Positions 1-7,969 of a stretch of 22,052 bases of DNA are shown here, one piece after another. A program made the translations under genes and the position numbers. How positions within the stretch are numbered: the first letter of the stretch is position 1; each line of letters opens with the position of its first letter. Location of the stretch: positions 1 to 22,052 of the forward strand of contig PANV01000049.1 in NCBI GenBank assembly GCA_002707765.1, written 5' to 3'. The notes below the pieces were generated by a model. That model worked only from the letters and a program-made list of their open reading frames with translations, ran no database searches and was not told the DNA's origin. The stretch comes from Fidelibacterota bacterium (GTDB taxonomy: Bacteria; Fidelibacterota; Marinisomatia; SCGC-AAA003-L08; D37C17).

Positions 1-77
1 ATTTGACTTACTGTTTTTTTGATTTGATCAGCAACTCTTTGATTGCGTTTATATGGTTTTCTTGAATTAGTTTTTAT
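1..77 (-). CDS. rbfA: Ribosome-binding factor A, N-terminal fragment (runs off the window)
   Basis: Only the first 25 codons lie in the window. The peptide reads KTNSRKPYKRNQRVADQIKK and continues into TVSQ, matching the RbfA N-terminus, where an R-x-x-RVA-x-QI stretch opens the KH-like fold. RbfA binds the 30S subunit and helps mature the 16S rRNA 5' end; in many bacteria the gene follows infB, as here. The frame has a TAA at 90-92 and no ATG, GTG or TTG before the conserved residues. The only well-placed candidate start is ATA at 75-77, which sits 7 nt after an AGGA (85-88) and overlaps the infB TAA by 4 nt. The family call is good despite the short length; the start codon is inferred. Confidence 0.78.
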   Translation of the reverse strand, partial: MKTNSRKPYKRNQRVADQIKKTVSQ

Positions 78-2446
78 TTCAGAGTCCTTTTAACTTCTTT
101 TTTTGCATATACTTCAATTACATCATTTTCTTTAAAATCATAGAAACCAGAAATACCTATTCCACATTCAAATCCATTTTTAACTTCACTTACATCATCT
201 TTAAATCTTTTAAGAGAGGTTAAATTGCCTTCATAGATAATTTCTCCTTCTCTTAGTACTCGTAGAAGAGAGTTTTTAATTACCTTGCCTTCCTCTACGT
301 AAGATCCTGATATTATACCTACTTTAGGAATTTTAAATGATTCTTTTACAATAGCTATACCAATAGAGTCTTCGACAATATCAGGGTCTAGTAAACCTTC
401 TAAAGCAAGTTTGATTTCATCAATTGCCTCGTATATAACAGAATAATAACGTATTTCTATTCCATATGATTTTGCAAGCTTACGAGCATTAACAGATGAG
501 CTAACATTAAAGGCTACGATTATAGCATTTGAGGCTGACGCTAAACTAATATCATTTTGATTGATCATTCCAGCAGATTTTAAAACAATTTTTATTACAA
601 CTTCATCTGTTGACAAATCCATTAAAGAATCGCTTAAAGCCTCAATAGATCCATCTACATCACCCTTAATAATTATATTTAGTTCTTTAGAAGCTCCTGT
701 CTTAATATTTTTACCTACTTGATCCAGTGTGATTTTACTGTGTCTTTGGAACGTTGCTTCACGCTCTAATTGAGAACGCTGTAAAGCTATTTTCCGTGCC
801 TCTCTCTCATCTTTATAAATTTGAAATAAATCACCTGCATTGGGTACTGTTTTAAAACCTAACACTTGAACAGGATCAGAGGGACTAGCTTCATTAACAA
901 TATCACTTCTTTCATTTAAAAGTTCTCTGATTTTTGAATACTGAGCACCACACAAGAAGATATCACCTTTTTTTACCTTGCCGTGTTGAACTAAAATGGT
1001 TGCAATTGGTCCAAGGCCTTTATCTAGTTTCGATTCAACTATAACAGCTCTAGCATCACATTCGTAATTGGCTTTTAAATCGAGAACTTCAGCTTCAATT
1101 AATATTTTTTCAAGCAAATCATCTATTCCTGTACCTTTTTTTGCTGAAATATCCGCACTTTGATATTTACCGCCCCATTCTTCAATTAAAATATTTTTTT
1201 CAGATAACTGCTTTTTTACGTTGTCCGGGTTAGAAGCAGGTAAATCAATTTTATTAATTGCAATAATCAGAGGCACATTTGCTGCTTGAGCATGATCGAT
1301 AGCTTCCAAAGTTTGAGGTTTTAGACCATCATCAGCTGCTACAATTAGAACAACTATATCAGTTACTTGAGCACCTCTCGCTCTCATTGCTGTAAATGCT
1401 GCATGTCCAGGAGTATCTATAAATGTAATTTTTTTTCCGTTTTTAACTTTCACCTCATATGCACCGATATGTTGAGTAATACCACCAGCCTCTCCTGCAA
1501 TTATATTTGTATCTCTTATGTAATCAAGCAGTGATGTTTTTCCATGATCTACATGTCCCATAATTGTAACTACGGGTGGCCTGTTCTTAAGATTCGTTGT
1601 ATCAATCAAATCATCTTCTTTGGATTCATTTTTATAAATATCTAATCTTTCAACCTCAAATGAAAATTCATCAGCTACCATTTCAATAGTATCCATATCC
1701 AGTCTTTGATTTATGGTCACCATAAGCCCTAGTCCCATACATTTCATTATTACTTCTTGGCTGGTGACTTTCATGGTTTGTGCAAGCTCATCTACAGTTG
1801 TAAACTCTGGTACCTTTATTACATTAGATGTCATTTCAATTGATGAATCAGTCAAATCTTTCTTCTTTTTAGTCTTTTTCTTTATTTTCTTATTTATTGG
1901 TAAAGTACTACTTGATTTTATTTCAGCTTTTTTAAACTTAGATTTTTTATTACTATTAATTTTATCAGCTATTGATGACATATCAATCTTTTTAAGCTTT
2001 CTCTTAGGTGATTTAGCTTTAAAACTCGAAGGTTTATTTTCTGTGACTTTTTCATCTTTCGTAACAGGTTCAGAACTTTTAGTAGAAACATCAGTTTCTT
2101 TTTTAATATCAATAGATTTATTATCGATTTTTTTTAAATCTGATTCTTTAATTACTTCTAGTACAGATTTTTCTTTAGTTAAAACAGATTCTATTGCTAC
2201 ATCTTTCTTTACCTCTACAGCATCTTCTTTATTTGAGATTATTTCTTTTCTGGCAATTTCTTTTCTTTGTCTTTCAATTGAGGCCTTTTCTTTTGAAAAC
2301 TCCATGAGAATAGAATCGTAAACATTATTATCAACAGGAGCCATATGGTTAGCAACTGAGATATCTTTAGATTTAAGAAATTTAATAATTTCAACATGAG
2401 AAATATTGAGTTCTTTTGCTATTTGATATATTCTTTTCTGAGACAT
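74..2446 (-). CDS. infB: Translation initiation factor IF-2
   Basis: IF-2 is the GTPase that places initiator tRNA on the 30S subunit and promotes 50S joining. At 790 aa it has the full bacterial layout: an N-terminal IF2_N module (about 1-52), a long charged lysine-rich linker (about 53-205, including a run of KK pairs near 190), a second IF2_N-like module (about 212-262), then the G domain and C-terminal domains. The G motifs are intact: GHVDHGKT at 297-304, DTPGH at 344-348 and NKID at 398-401. The start follows the nusA stop by 3 nt with an AGGA 7 nt upstream, so it is probably co-transcribed and coupled with nusA. Nothing looks truncated. Confidence 0.98.
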   Translation of the reverse strand: MSQKRIYQIAKELNISHVEIIKFLKSKDISVANHMAPVDNNVYDSILMEFSKEKASIERQRKEIARKEIISNKEDAVEVKKDVAIESVLTKEKSVLEVIKESDLKKIDNKSIDIKKETDVSTKSSEPVTKDEKVTENKPSSFKAKSPKRKLKKIDMSSIADKINSNKKSKFKKAEIKSSSTLPINKKIKKKTKKKKDLTDSSIEMTSNVIKVPEFTTVDELAQTMKVTSQEVIMKCMGLGLMVTINQRLDMDTIEMVADEFSFEVERLDIYKNESKEDDLIDTTNLKNRPPVVTIMGHVDHGKTSLLDYIRDTNIIAGEAGGITQHIGAYEVKVKNGKKITFIDTPGHAAFTAMRARGAQVTDIVVLIVAADDGLKPQTLEAIDHAQAANVPLIIAINKIDLPASNPDNVKKQLSEKNILIEEWGGKYQSADISAKKGTGIDDLLEKILIEAEVLDLKANYECDARAVIVESKLDKGLGPIATILVQHGKVKKGDIFLCGAQYSKIRELLNERSDIVNEASPSDPVQVLGFKTVPNAGDLFQIYKDEREARKIALQRSQLEREATFQRHSKITLDQVGKNIKTGASKELNIIIKGDVDGSIEALSDSLMDLSTDEVVIKIVLKSAGMINQNDISLASASNAIIVAFNVSSSVNARKLAKSYGIEIRYYSVIYEAIDEIKLALEGLLDPDIVEDSIGIAIVKESFKIPKVGIISGSYVEEGKVIKNSLLRVLREGEIIYEGNLTSLKRFKDDVSEVKNGFECGIGISGFYDFKENDVIEVYAKKEVKRTLK

Positions 2447-2449
2447 AAA

Positions 2450-3697
2450 TTATTCCTGAGTAGAAGAAATAGCTTCTTTTACAACTGACATTGTTTTTTC
2501 GTATGTTTTTGCACCAAAACCTTTTATCTTTAAAAGATCTTCTTCCTCTGCTTTCATAAAATCTTTAGAAGTTAAAATATTATTATTAGCTAAAACATTT
2601 AAGATTTTTTCTGATAAACCAGAAATAGATTTTAAATCAACTTCTTGATTTGATTCATAATCACTTCTTTTTTTAACATCAATAGTATAACCTGTCACAT
2701 CAGATGCCAATTTAATATTTTGTCCATTAGAACCAATGGCTACAGCTAAATCATCATCTTCAAATATTGCTACTGCATAAGGTTTTTCTTCATCAATTAA
2801 AAGGTTGATTGGATTTGCTGGTGCAAGAGACCTTGATATTAATATTTCTGGCTTTTCACTCCAGTTAATTATATCAATTTTTTCTCCATTCAACTCTCTA
2901 ACTATTGATTGAATTCTATTACCTTTCATACCAACACAAGCTCCAACAGCATCAATTCTTCTATCAGATGAAAAAACGACAACTTTACTTCTCTCACCTG
3001 GTACTCTGGAAATAGCTTTGATTTCTATAATACCATCGTCAATTTCAGGAACTTCTAGCTCAAATAATCTCTTTAAAAAAATATTACTTGTTCTAGATAA
3101 AAGAATCTCGAGACCTTTTGTACTATAATCAACACTCTCAATAAGACCTCTTATTTGCTGACCACGCTTGTATCTATCATTTGGAATTTGTCCGGATTTA
3201 GGAAGAATAAGCTCATTTTTATTTTCATCAGAAATAAAAATTCTATTTCTTTGAATTTGATGAACGTAGCCGGAATATATATCTTCAACTTTATTTACAA
3301 ACTCATCATAAACTGATTTTTTTTCAACATCCTTAATTCTATTTAATAAATGATGTTTAGCTGTATTAATTAACCTTCTTCCAAATGTACTCGGATCTAG
3401 AATATCTATACATATTTCCCCCACAGTTAAAGTATTATCAATTAATAAAGCATCTTTTAATAAAATTTCATTATTTTTATCTAAAATTTTTTCCACTACA
3501 ATTTTTTCTTGGAAAATTTCAATCTCACCCCTATCCATATTTACTATTACGCTAAACTTATCTTCATTTTCCTCACCAAATTTTTTGGATATTAGTGTTA
3601 AAAATATATCTTCTATAATTGCAGTTAGACTTATTTTGTCTATTCCTTTCTCATTAGCAACATACGTAAATGCATCTATTATATCTTTACTATTCAA
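2450..3697 (-). CDS. nusA: Transcription termination/antitermination factor NusA
   Basis: NusA binds RNA polymerase and nascent RNA and modulates pausing, termination and antitermination. The 415-aa protein shows an N-terminal RNAP-binding domain (about 1-125), an S1 domain (about 132-205), KH1 with GMKGNR at about 256-261, KH2 with GSNGQN at 322-327, and one C-terminal helix-hairpin-helix region (about 355-411, ISGLSEKIL...KIKGFGAKTYEK). The start is TTG at 3695-3697, supported by an AAAGGAG Shine-Dalgarno with 7 nt between GGAG and the start. It reads directly into infB. The usual upstream partner rimP is absent here; the upstream gene is instead a membrane protein on the same strand. A perfect hairpin sits 36 nt before the start. 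Confidence 0.97.
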   Translation of the reverse strand: MNSKDIIDAFTYVANEKGIDKISLTAIIEDIFLTLISKKFGEENEDKFSVIVNMDRGEIEIFQEKIVVEKILDKNNEILLKDALLIDNTLTVGEICIDILDPSTFGRRLINTAKHHLLNRIKDVEKKSVYDEFVNKVEDIYSGYVHQIQRNRIFISDENKNELILPKSGQIPNDRYKRGQQIRGLIESVDYSTKGLEILLSRTSNIFLKRLFELEVPEIDDGIIEIKAISRVPGERSKVVVFSSDRRIDAVGACVGMKGNRIQSIVRELNGEKIDIINWSEKPEILISRSLAPANPINLLIDEEKPYAVAIFEDDDLAVAIGSNGQNIKLASDVTGYTIDVKKRSDYESNQEVDLKSISGLSEKILNVLANNNILTSKDFMKAEEEDLLKIKGFGAKTYEKTMSVVKEAISSTQE

Positions 3698-3733
3698 TTT
3701 TAGGCTCCTTTAAAAATTTTTAACGTAAATAAG

Positions 3734-3755
3734 AAGTGGGGATAAATCCCCACTT
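3734..3755 (-). terminator. Perfect 10-bp GC-rich hairpin between the TPR-like gene and nusA
   Basis: Arms AAGTGGGGAT (3734-3743) and ATCCCCACTT (3746-3755) are exact inverted repeats with 2 nt between them, giving an 8-10 bp stem with four consecutive G-C pairs. On the minus strand it lies 62 nt after the stop at 3818 and 36 nt before the nusA start. The sequence after it is CTTATTTACG, a weak U-tract, so it may be an intrinsic terminator for the upstream gene or a leader structure acting on nusA. The structure is certain; its role is inferred. Confidence 0.5.
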
Positions 3756-3817
3756 TAAAACGCACTAAATTAACATTTTTTTTGAGTATAAAAAATAATT
3801 TATTTAATGATTTTTTA

Positions 3818-4495
3818 TTAATTTGAAAGGTATTCTAATTTGGACTCAATAAATTTTAAATTATTTTCTTCAGAATTAGACAAATTAACATCACTATCAA
3901 TCTGATTTTTGAGAAATTCTAATACATTATTTGCTTCATTAATATTAGAATTATCTATGTAAATATTTATAAGGTCAGTAGACCACTGTATTTTTAAATC
4001 ATAACTAGGAACTAGTTCAATGGACTCTAAAAAAATCTTAGAGCTTTTTGATAAATTATCTATATATAAAAATTCTGCCTTCAATCTCAAAATAAAAGCA
4101 TTTAACATTTCGTCTTCTGAATTAAATTTATTATCAGATAAAAGATTTTTAAGATATTCGTAATTTTCATTTTCAAATGCATTACTCAACAGATATATAA
4201 ATGATTGATTATAATCACTCTGAGAAATAGATTCATTTAAAGATTTTTTATATTCTTTAACTAAAACAGAATCACTTGAATTATTTGCGATAGATTTATT
4301 TAATAATAGACCCATTTTAAGATTTGAATCTGCTAATTTTTTATTATTTTGATTTGATAAATAAGTAGACAGAAAAATTAGAGCCACAATAATGATGACT
4401 GCTAGCCAAACATTCTTACTGTTATCAATTAAATAGTTCAAAAAATTGATTATTTTTTCTCTAATAATATCTCTTTTAATTTCTTGTTTTTTCAT
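3818..4495 (-). CDS. Single-pass membrane protein with helical TPR-like extracytoplasmic region
   Basis: This 225-aa protein has a charged, basic cytoplasmic N-terminus (MKKQEIKRDIIREK), one hydrophobic segment at about 29-47 (VWLAVIIIVALIFLS) and then a wholly helical, Asn/Ser/Leu-rich region of about 175 aa. That layout resembles YfgM-like or tetratricopeptide-repeat membrane proteins, in which the soluble repeats face the periplasm and dock partner proteins. I see no catalytic motif and cannot assign individual TPR units with confidence. Its Shine-Dalgarno (AAGGA, 6 nt before ATG) lies within 14 nt of the 3' end of tRNA-Arg on the same strand, so both probably share a transcript. A hairpin lies downstream, before nusA. 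Function is not established. Confidence 0.72.
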   Translation of the reverse strand: MKKQEIKRDIIREKIINFLNYLIDNSKNVWLAVIIIVALIFLSTYLSNQNNKKLADSNLKMGLLLNKSIANNSSDSVLVKEYKKSLNESISQSDYNQSFIYLLSNAFENENYEYLKNLLSDNKFNSEDEMLNAFILRLKAEFLYIDNLSKSSKIFLESIELVPSYDLKIQWSTDLINIYIDNSNINEANNVLEFLKNQIDSDVNLSNSEENNLKFIESKLEYLSN

Positions 4496-4509
4496 ATTTT
4501 TTCCTTAAG

Positions 4510-4583
4510 TACCCTCGCCCAGAATCGAACTGGGAGCCTTTCGCTTAGGAGGCGAACGCTCTATCCAATTGAGCTACGAGGGC
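4510..4583 (-). tRNA. tRNA-Arg (anticodon CCU)
   Basis: A full 74-nt cloverleaf reads on the minus strand: acceptor GCCCTCG/CGAGGGT, D-arm GCTC/GAGC, anticodon stem TTCGC/GCGAA with loop CTCCTAA (anticodon CCU, reading AGG), five-base variable loop AGGCT and T-arm CCCAG-TTCGATT-CTGGG. The discriminator is A and the CCA tail is not encoded (CTT follows). Base 72 is U, so the first acceptor pair is G1-U72. It lies 14 nt upstream of a protein gene on the same strand. Confidence 0.97.
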
Positions 4584-4627
4584 TTCTCTATTTAACCTAT
4601 ATAAAAGCATAAACTAAAGCATCATAA

Positions 4628-4633
4628 ATTATA
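4628..4633 (-). promoter_or_regulatory. Possible -10 element upstream of tRNA-Arg
   Basis: The minus strand reads TATAAT here, about 45 nt before the 5' end of tRNA-Arg, inside a 112-bp spacer (4584-4695) that otherwise holds only AT-rich sequence. The hexamer 17 bp upstream is TATTTT, a poor -35 match. In such AT-rich DNA a chance TATAAT is quite possible, so this is only a candidate for the promoter driving tRNA-Arg and the following membrane-protein gene. Confidence 0.3.
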
Positions 4634-4695
4634 TACTAATTTATTTAAAAAAAATAAATATTAAAAAAAGTATAACATTTACCTAAATTTTATTA

Positions 4696-5934
4696 TTATT
4701 TAAATTTTCTTAATGCTATTATTCTATCAATAACAGGTGGATGACTGTAGTTAAGCATGACATTTAACCAATGAGGAGTCAGATTACTTAAATTTTCTTT
4801 TGACATTTTTTTCAAACCGGTTATAAGACTGTCCGGTAGTTTTGATGTTTCAGCTGAAAATGCATCTGCAGCAAATTCATTTTTTCTAGAAATATAACTA
4901 AATAAAAAACCGACTAGCATAGAAATTGGTGTATAAAGTGTTGAAAAAAATAGAAGACTTGCATATACTGATATATTATCCATGTAAAAAGCTTCAAAAA
5001 GCATTTCATCTAGTAAGAATAAAGATAGGATATAAAACATTATTCCTGACTGAATAGCACTTAGTACTATACCAGAATGGATATGCTTTAATTTATAGTG
5101 ACCTACCTCATGTGCTATTACTGCGACAATTTCGTCATCATTCATTTGTTCAACAAGTGTATCAAATAAAGCTATTCTTTTATTTTTTCCTAATCCACTA
5201 AAATATGCATTTGAGTGGGAAGATCTTTTAGAACCATCCATGATTTCTAATTTTTTTACTGGAAAATTAACTTTTTGTAAATAATTTTTTATTTTATCAA
5301 GCAAAGGACCTTCTGGCATAGGTGTAAACTTGTTAAACATTGGAGCTATTAAAATATTAAAAATTGGCTGCATGACAAGGCTAAAAATTGTAATTAAAGT
5401 CCATGCATAAATCCAAGAGTATTCTTTTGGGAAAGTCTCAAAAAAATATAAAATAACTGATAGGATAGGAGCACCTATGACTATCATTAAGAAATAACCC
5501 TTTATCTTATCTAAAAAGAATGTAGCATAAGTAGTTTTGTTAAATCCAAACTTTTCTTCTATAACAAATGTGCTATAAATACTAAAAGGTAATGATATAA
5601 TATCGGTTATAAGAGTTAATAGTCCAAAAAATAATAGACCTATTACAATCTTATTTTCTAAAAAACCAAGCAGCCATTGATCAATAATATTATATATACC
5701 TCCATAAATAAAAATTAATGTAACTAATAATGAAAAAGTTGATGTTATATAAGAAAATTTAGAGTTTGTTTTAGTATATTCTTGAGACTTAATATATTTA
5801 TCACTATCAAACGTGTCCTTAAATTCTTCAGGCAATTTAGGGTCAAGGGCCATTAGGTTTAATGTTCTGACAATAAATGATAATAAGTATTCAAAAAATA
5901 AAATAAATGGAATGATAAAAAAATAAATATTCAT
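4696..5934 (-). CDS. M48 family (Ste24/CAAX prenyl protease 1-like) membrane metalloprotease
   Basis: This is a 412-aa polytopic membrane zinc endopeptidase. The zinc motif HEVGH is at 275-279 and the third ligand is probably E353 in NEFAADAF, as in M48 enzymes. Several hydrophobic segments precede the motif (near 4-22, 60-80, 98-125, 145-165 and 175-200) and two more follow it (about 285-310 and 325-345), the Ste24 pattern. The conserved HPP near the C-terminus (HPPVIDRIIAL) also fits. In bacteria, relatives cleave membrane proteins or work in membrane quality control; no substrate can be named. The start has GGAG 11 nt upstream. It follows gpsA by 50 nt and may be the last gene of the fadD-purM-gpsA unit. 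Confidence 0.9.
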   Translation of the reverse strand: MNIYFFIIPFILFFEYLLSFIVRTLNLMALDPKLPEEFKDTFDSDKYIKSQEYTKTNSKFSYITSTFSLLVTLIFIYGGIYNIIDQWLLGFLENKIVIGLLFFGLLTLITDIISLPFSIYSTFVIEEKFGFNKTTYATFFLDKIKGYFLMIVIGAPILSVILYFFETFPKEYSWIYAWTLITIFSLVMQPIFNILIAPMFNKFTPMPEGPLLDKIKNYLQKVNFPVKKLEIMDGSKRSSHSNAYFSGLGKNKRIALFDTLVEQMNDDEIVAVIAHEVGHYKLKHIHSGIVLSAIQSGIMFYILSLFLLDEMLFEAFYMDNISVYASLLFFSTLYTPISMLVGFLFSYISRKNEFAADAFSAETSKLPDSLITGLKKMSKENLSNLTPHWLNVMLNYSHPPVIDRIIALRKFK

Positions 5935-5984
5935 ATAATTGGTAACTCCTTCTTTTTTACCTCAGGTTCATAATTGATTGTTTC

Positions 5985-6974
5985 TTAATTCTCTATTTTC
6001 AAACTTCTTGTCATAAGGTTATAAATCGATTCTTTAGGATCGGTATTACTAAATAAAATATTATAGATCTCATTGCATATAGGCATATCAAGTTTATGCT
6101 CAACAGAAATATCGTATAAAATCTTACATGTGTTCACACCCTCTGAAACCATACCAATTTCCTTCTTTGATTCAGCAAGGGACCTGCCTTTACCAATTAA
6201 GTAGCCAAGTTTTCTATTTCTGCTGTGCTTACTATAACATGTTGCAATCAAATCTCCTAACCCGGATAAACCATAAAGTGACTTGATATTAATATTATAA
6301 AGATTCTTTAAAGTAGCTAGCTCATTCATACCTCTCGAAACTAATGCAGCTTGAGCATTATCTCCCAATTCTAAACCGACACATAAACCAGAAGCTATAG
6401 CAATAACATTTTTTACAGCAGCTCCAACCTGCACTCCCATTACATCTGAAGAGGTGTATACTCTAAAATTTCTATGAAAAAATAATTTCTGAAGTTCTAT
6501 AGCTAATTTTTCATTGGTACTTGCTACAACAGCTGCGGATGGCTTGTTATCAATGATTTCCTCAGCATGATTTGGGCCAGATAAAATGGAAATATTTTTA
6601 GGTAGAACCTTATATTTTTTCTCTAATAATTGGGATGGCAGCAATCCAGTACGAATATCAAAACCTTTACAAGCAATAATAAATTTAGTTTTTTTTGAAA
6701 AAGAATATTTCGATAAAATATTTGATACCGCTGATGTTGGAACAGCAATTATTGATAATGATTCACCGTCTAAATTATTAAAATTTGAAGTAAAGTTAAT
6801 ATTTTCAGGTATTCTATAATTTGAAAGATTCTCATGTATGCGAGACGATGATATCAATTGAGACTTTGAATGATTTCTTTGCCAGATATTAATTTCATAA
6901 AGAGGTTTATTTTTTGCAATAAGACATCCAATGGTAGTACCCCACGTCCCAGCACCTAATATATTAATTATCAT
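5985..6974 (-). CDS. gpsA: NAD(P)-dependent glycerol-3-phosphate dehydrogenase
   Basis: GpsA reduces dihydroxyacetone phosphate to sn-glycerol 3-phosphate, the backbone of membrane phospholipids, in the cytosol. The 329-aa length is normal. The dinucleotide-binding motif GAGTWGTTIG is at 7-16, the GPNHAEEI block is present, and the catalytic lysine is K188 in GAAVKNVIAIASG, followed by the GLSGLGDL block typical of the substrate domain. Its ATG overlaps the purM stop by 4 nt (ATGA), so it is probably translationally coupled to purM. The neighbouring acyl-CoA synthetase makes a lipid-supply theme plausible, though purM does not belong to it. Confidence 0.97.
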   Translation of the reverse strand: MIINILGAGTWGTTIGCLIAKNKPLYEINIWQRNHSKSQLISSSRIHENLSNYRIPENINFTSNFNNLDGESLSIIAVPTSAVSNILSKYSFSKKTKFIIACKGFDIRTGLLPSQLLEKKYKVLPKNISILSGPNHAEEIIDNKPSAAVVASTNEKLAIELQKLFFHRNFRVYTSSDVMGVQVGAAVKNVIAIASGLCVGLELGDNAQAALVSRGMNELATLKNLYNINIKSLYGLSGLGDLIATCYSKHSRNRKLGYLIGKGRSLAESKKEIGMVSEGVNTCKILYDISVEHKLDMPICNEIYNILFSNTDPKESIYNLMTRSLKIEN

Positions 6975-7969
6975 TTTTCTATTACTTCGCCAATAACAAA
7001 ATAATCTTCATGTAAAGCTTTTAAGTGTGCATCTAAATCTGAAAGATTATTTTTTTCAATCACTAAAATCATTCCGATTCCTAAATTGAAAGGTCTAATC
7101 ATATCTTCATTAGAAACATTTCCATCTTCTTGAATCATTTTAAAAACTTCGGGCCATTCCCACGCAGACCAATCTATTATAATATCCTGCCCTTGATCAA
7201 GAACTCTTTGAGTATTTTCAATTATACCACCACCAGTTATGTGAGATAAGCTTTTTAACCATGGCTTATATAAAATATCATTTAATATTGGTAAATAAGA
7301 CCTATGGATTTTTAAGAGCTCATCTTCTATTGTTGAATTTAATCTTTCTATGTGTTCACCTATTTTGTACTTAGAAAGTAATACTTTTCTTGCTAGAGAA
7401 TATCCATTCGTATGTAGTCCATTTGACTTTAAGCCAATTAATAAATTACCTGGTTGAGTATTCCTATTCGGTAGCATATTTTTTTTATCTGCAATACCCA
7501 CTATAGTTCCACTTAAATCGTACTTATTATTATCATAAAAATCAGGCATTTCAGCTGTTTCTCCTCCAATAAGTACACATGAATTTTCCTTACAAGCTTT
7601 CGCAAAACCCTTAACAACATCTTCTAATACATCATTATTTAACTTTCCTGCAGCAAAATAATCAAGAAAAAACAAAGGTTTAGCTCCTATAACTAAAATA
7701 TCATTAACGCAATGATTTACAAGACATTGACCGACAGTATCATGTTTATTGGATAATGAAGCTAAAATTAGTTTTGTACCTACCCCATCAACACTAGAAA
7801 TTAGTACTGGATCTTTATAATTACTTATAGGTAGGTTAAAGCATCCTCCAAATGAACCAATATCAGATAAAGTGTATTTGTTGAATGTTGATTTAACATG
7901 TTTTTTAATTCTAGATAGACCCTCATTGGCAACATCAATATCAACGCCTGCTTCTTTATAATCAGTCAT
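6971..7969 (-). CDS. purM: Phosphoribosylformylglycinamidine cyclo-ligase (AIR synthetase)
   Basis: PurM closes the imidazole ring of 5-aminoimidazole ribonucleotide using ATP, the fifth step of de novo purine synthesis. The 332-aa protein begins with the family pattern (YKEAGVDID), has the ATP/substrate region SSVDGVGTKLILA, the signature GGETAEMP at 135-142 and the C-terminal-domain stretch HITGGGIIENTQRVL. It overlaps the end of the acyl-CoA synthetase gene by 8 nt (ATGACTGA) and the start of gpsA by 4 nt. The next enzyme of the route that needs AIR, PurE, is encoded in this window at 18770-19231 but in a different gene series. Confidence 0.97.
   Translation of the reverse strand: MTDYKEAGVDIDVANEGLSRIKKHVKSTFNKYTLSDIGSFGGCFNLPISNYKDPVLISSVDGVGTKLILASLSNKHDTVGQCLVNHCVNDILVIGAKPLFFLDYFAAGKLNNDVLEDVVKGFAKACKENSCVLIGGETAEMPDFYDNNKYDLSGTIVGIADKKNMLPNRNTQPGNLLIGLKSNGLHTNGYSLARKVLLSKYKIGEHIERLNSTIEDELLKIHRSYLPILNDILYKPWLKSLSHITGGGIIENTQRVLDQGQDIIIDWSAWEWPEVFKMIQEDGNVSNEDMIRPFNLGIGMILVIEKNNLSDLDAHLKALHEDYFVIGEVIEK

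Noticed and set aside
1713..2321. Plus-strand reading frame of 202 codons opposite infB
   Set aside because: It mirrors the lysine-rich linker of IF-2; its Phe/Ser/Leu-rich peptide is the expected complement of Lys/Glu-rich codons and shows no domain.
4584..4695. Riboswitch or small RNA in the spacer after the M48 gene
   Set aside because: The 112 bp are almost pure A/T with no stable stem and no recognisable aptamer; only a weak -10-like hexamer is seen.
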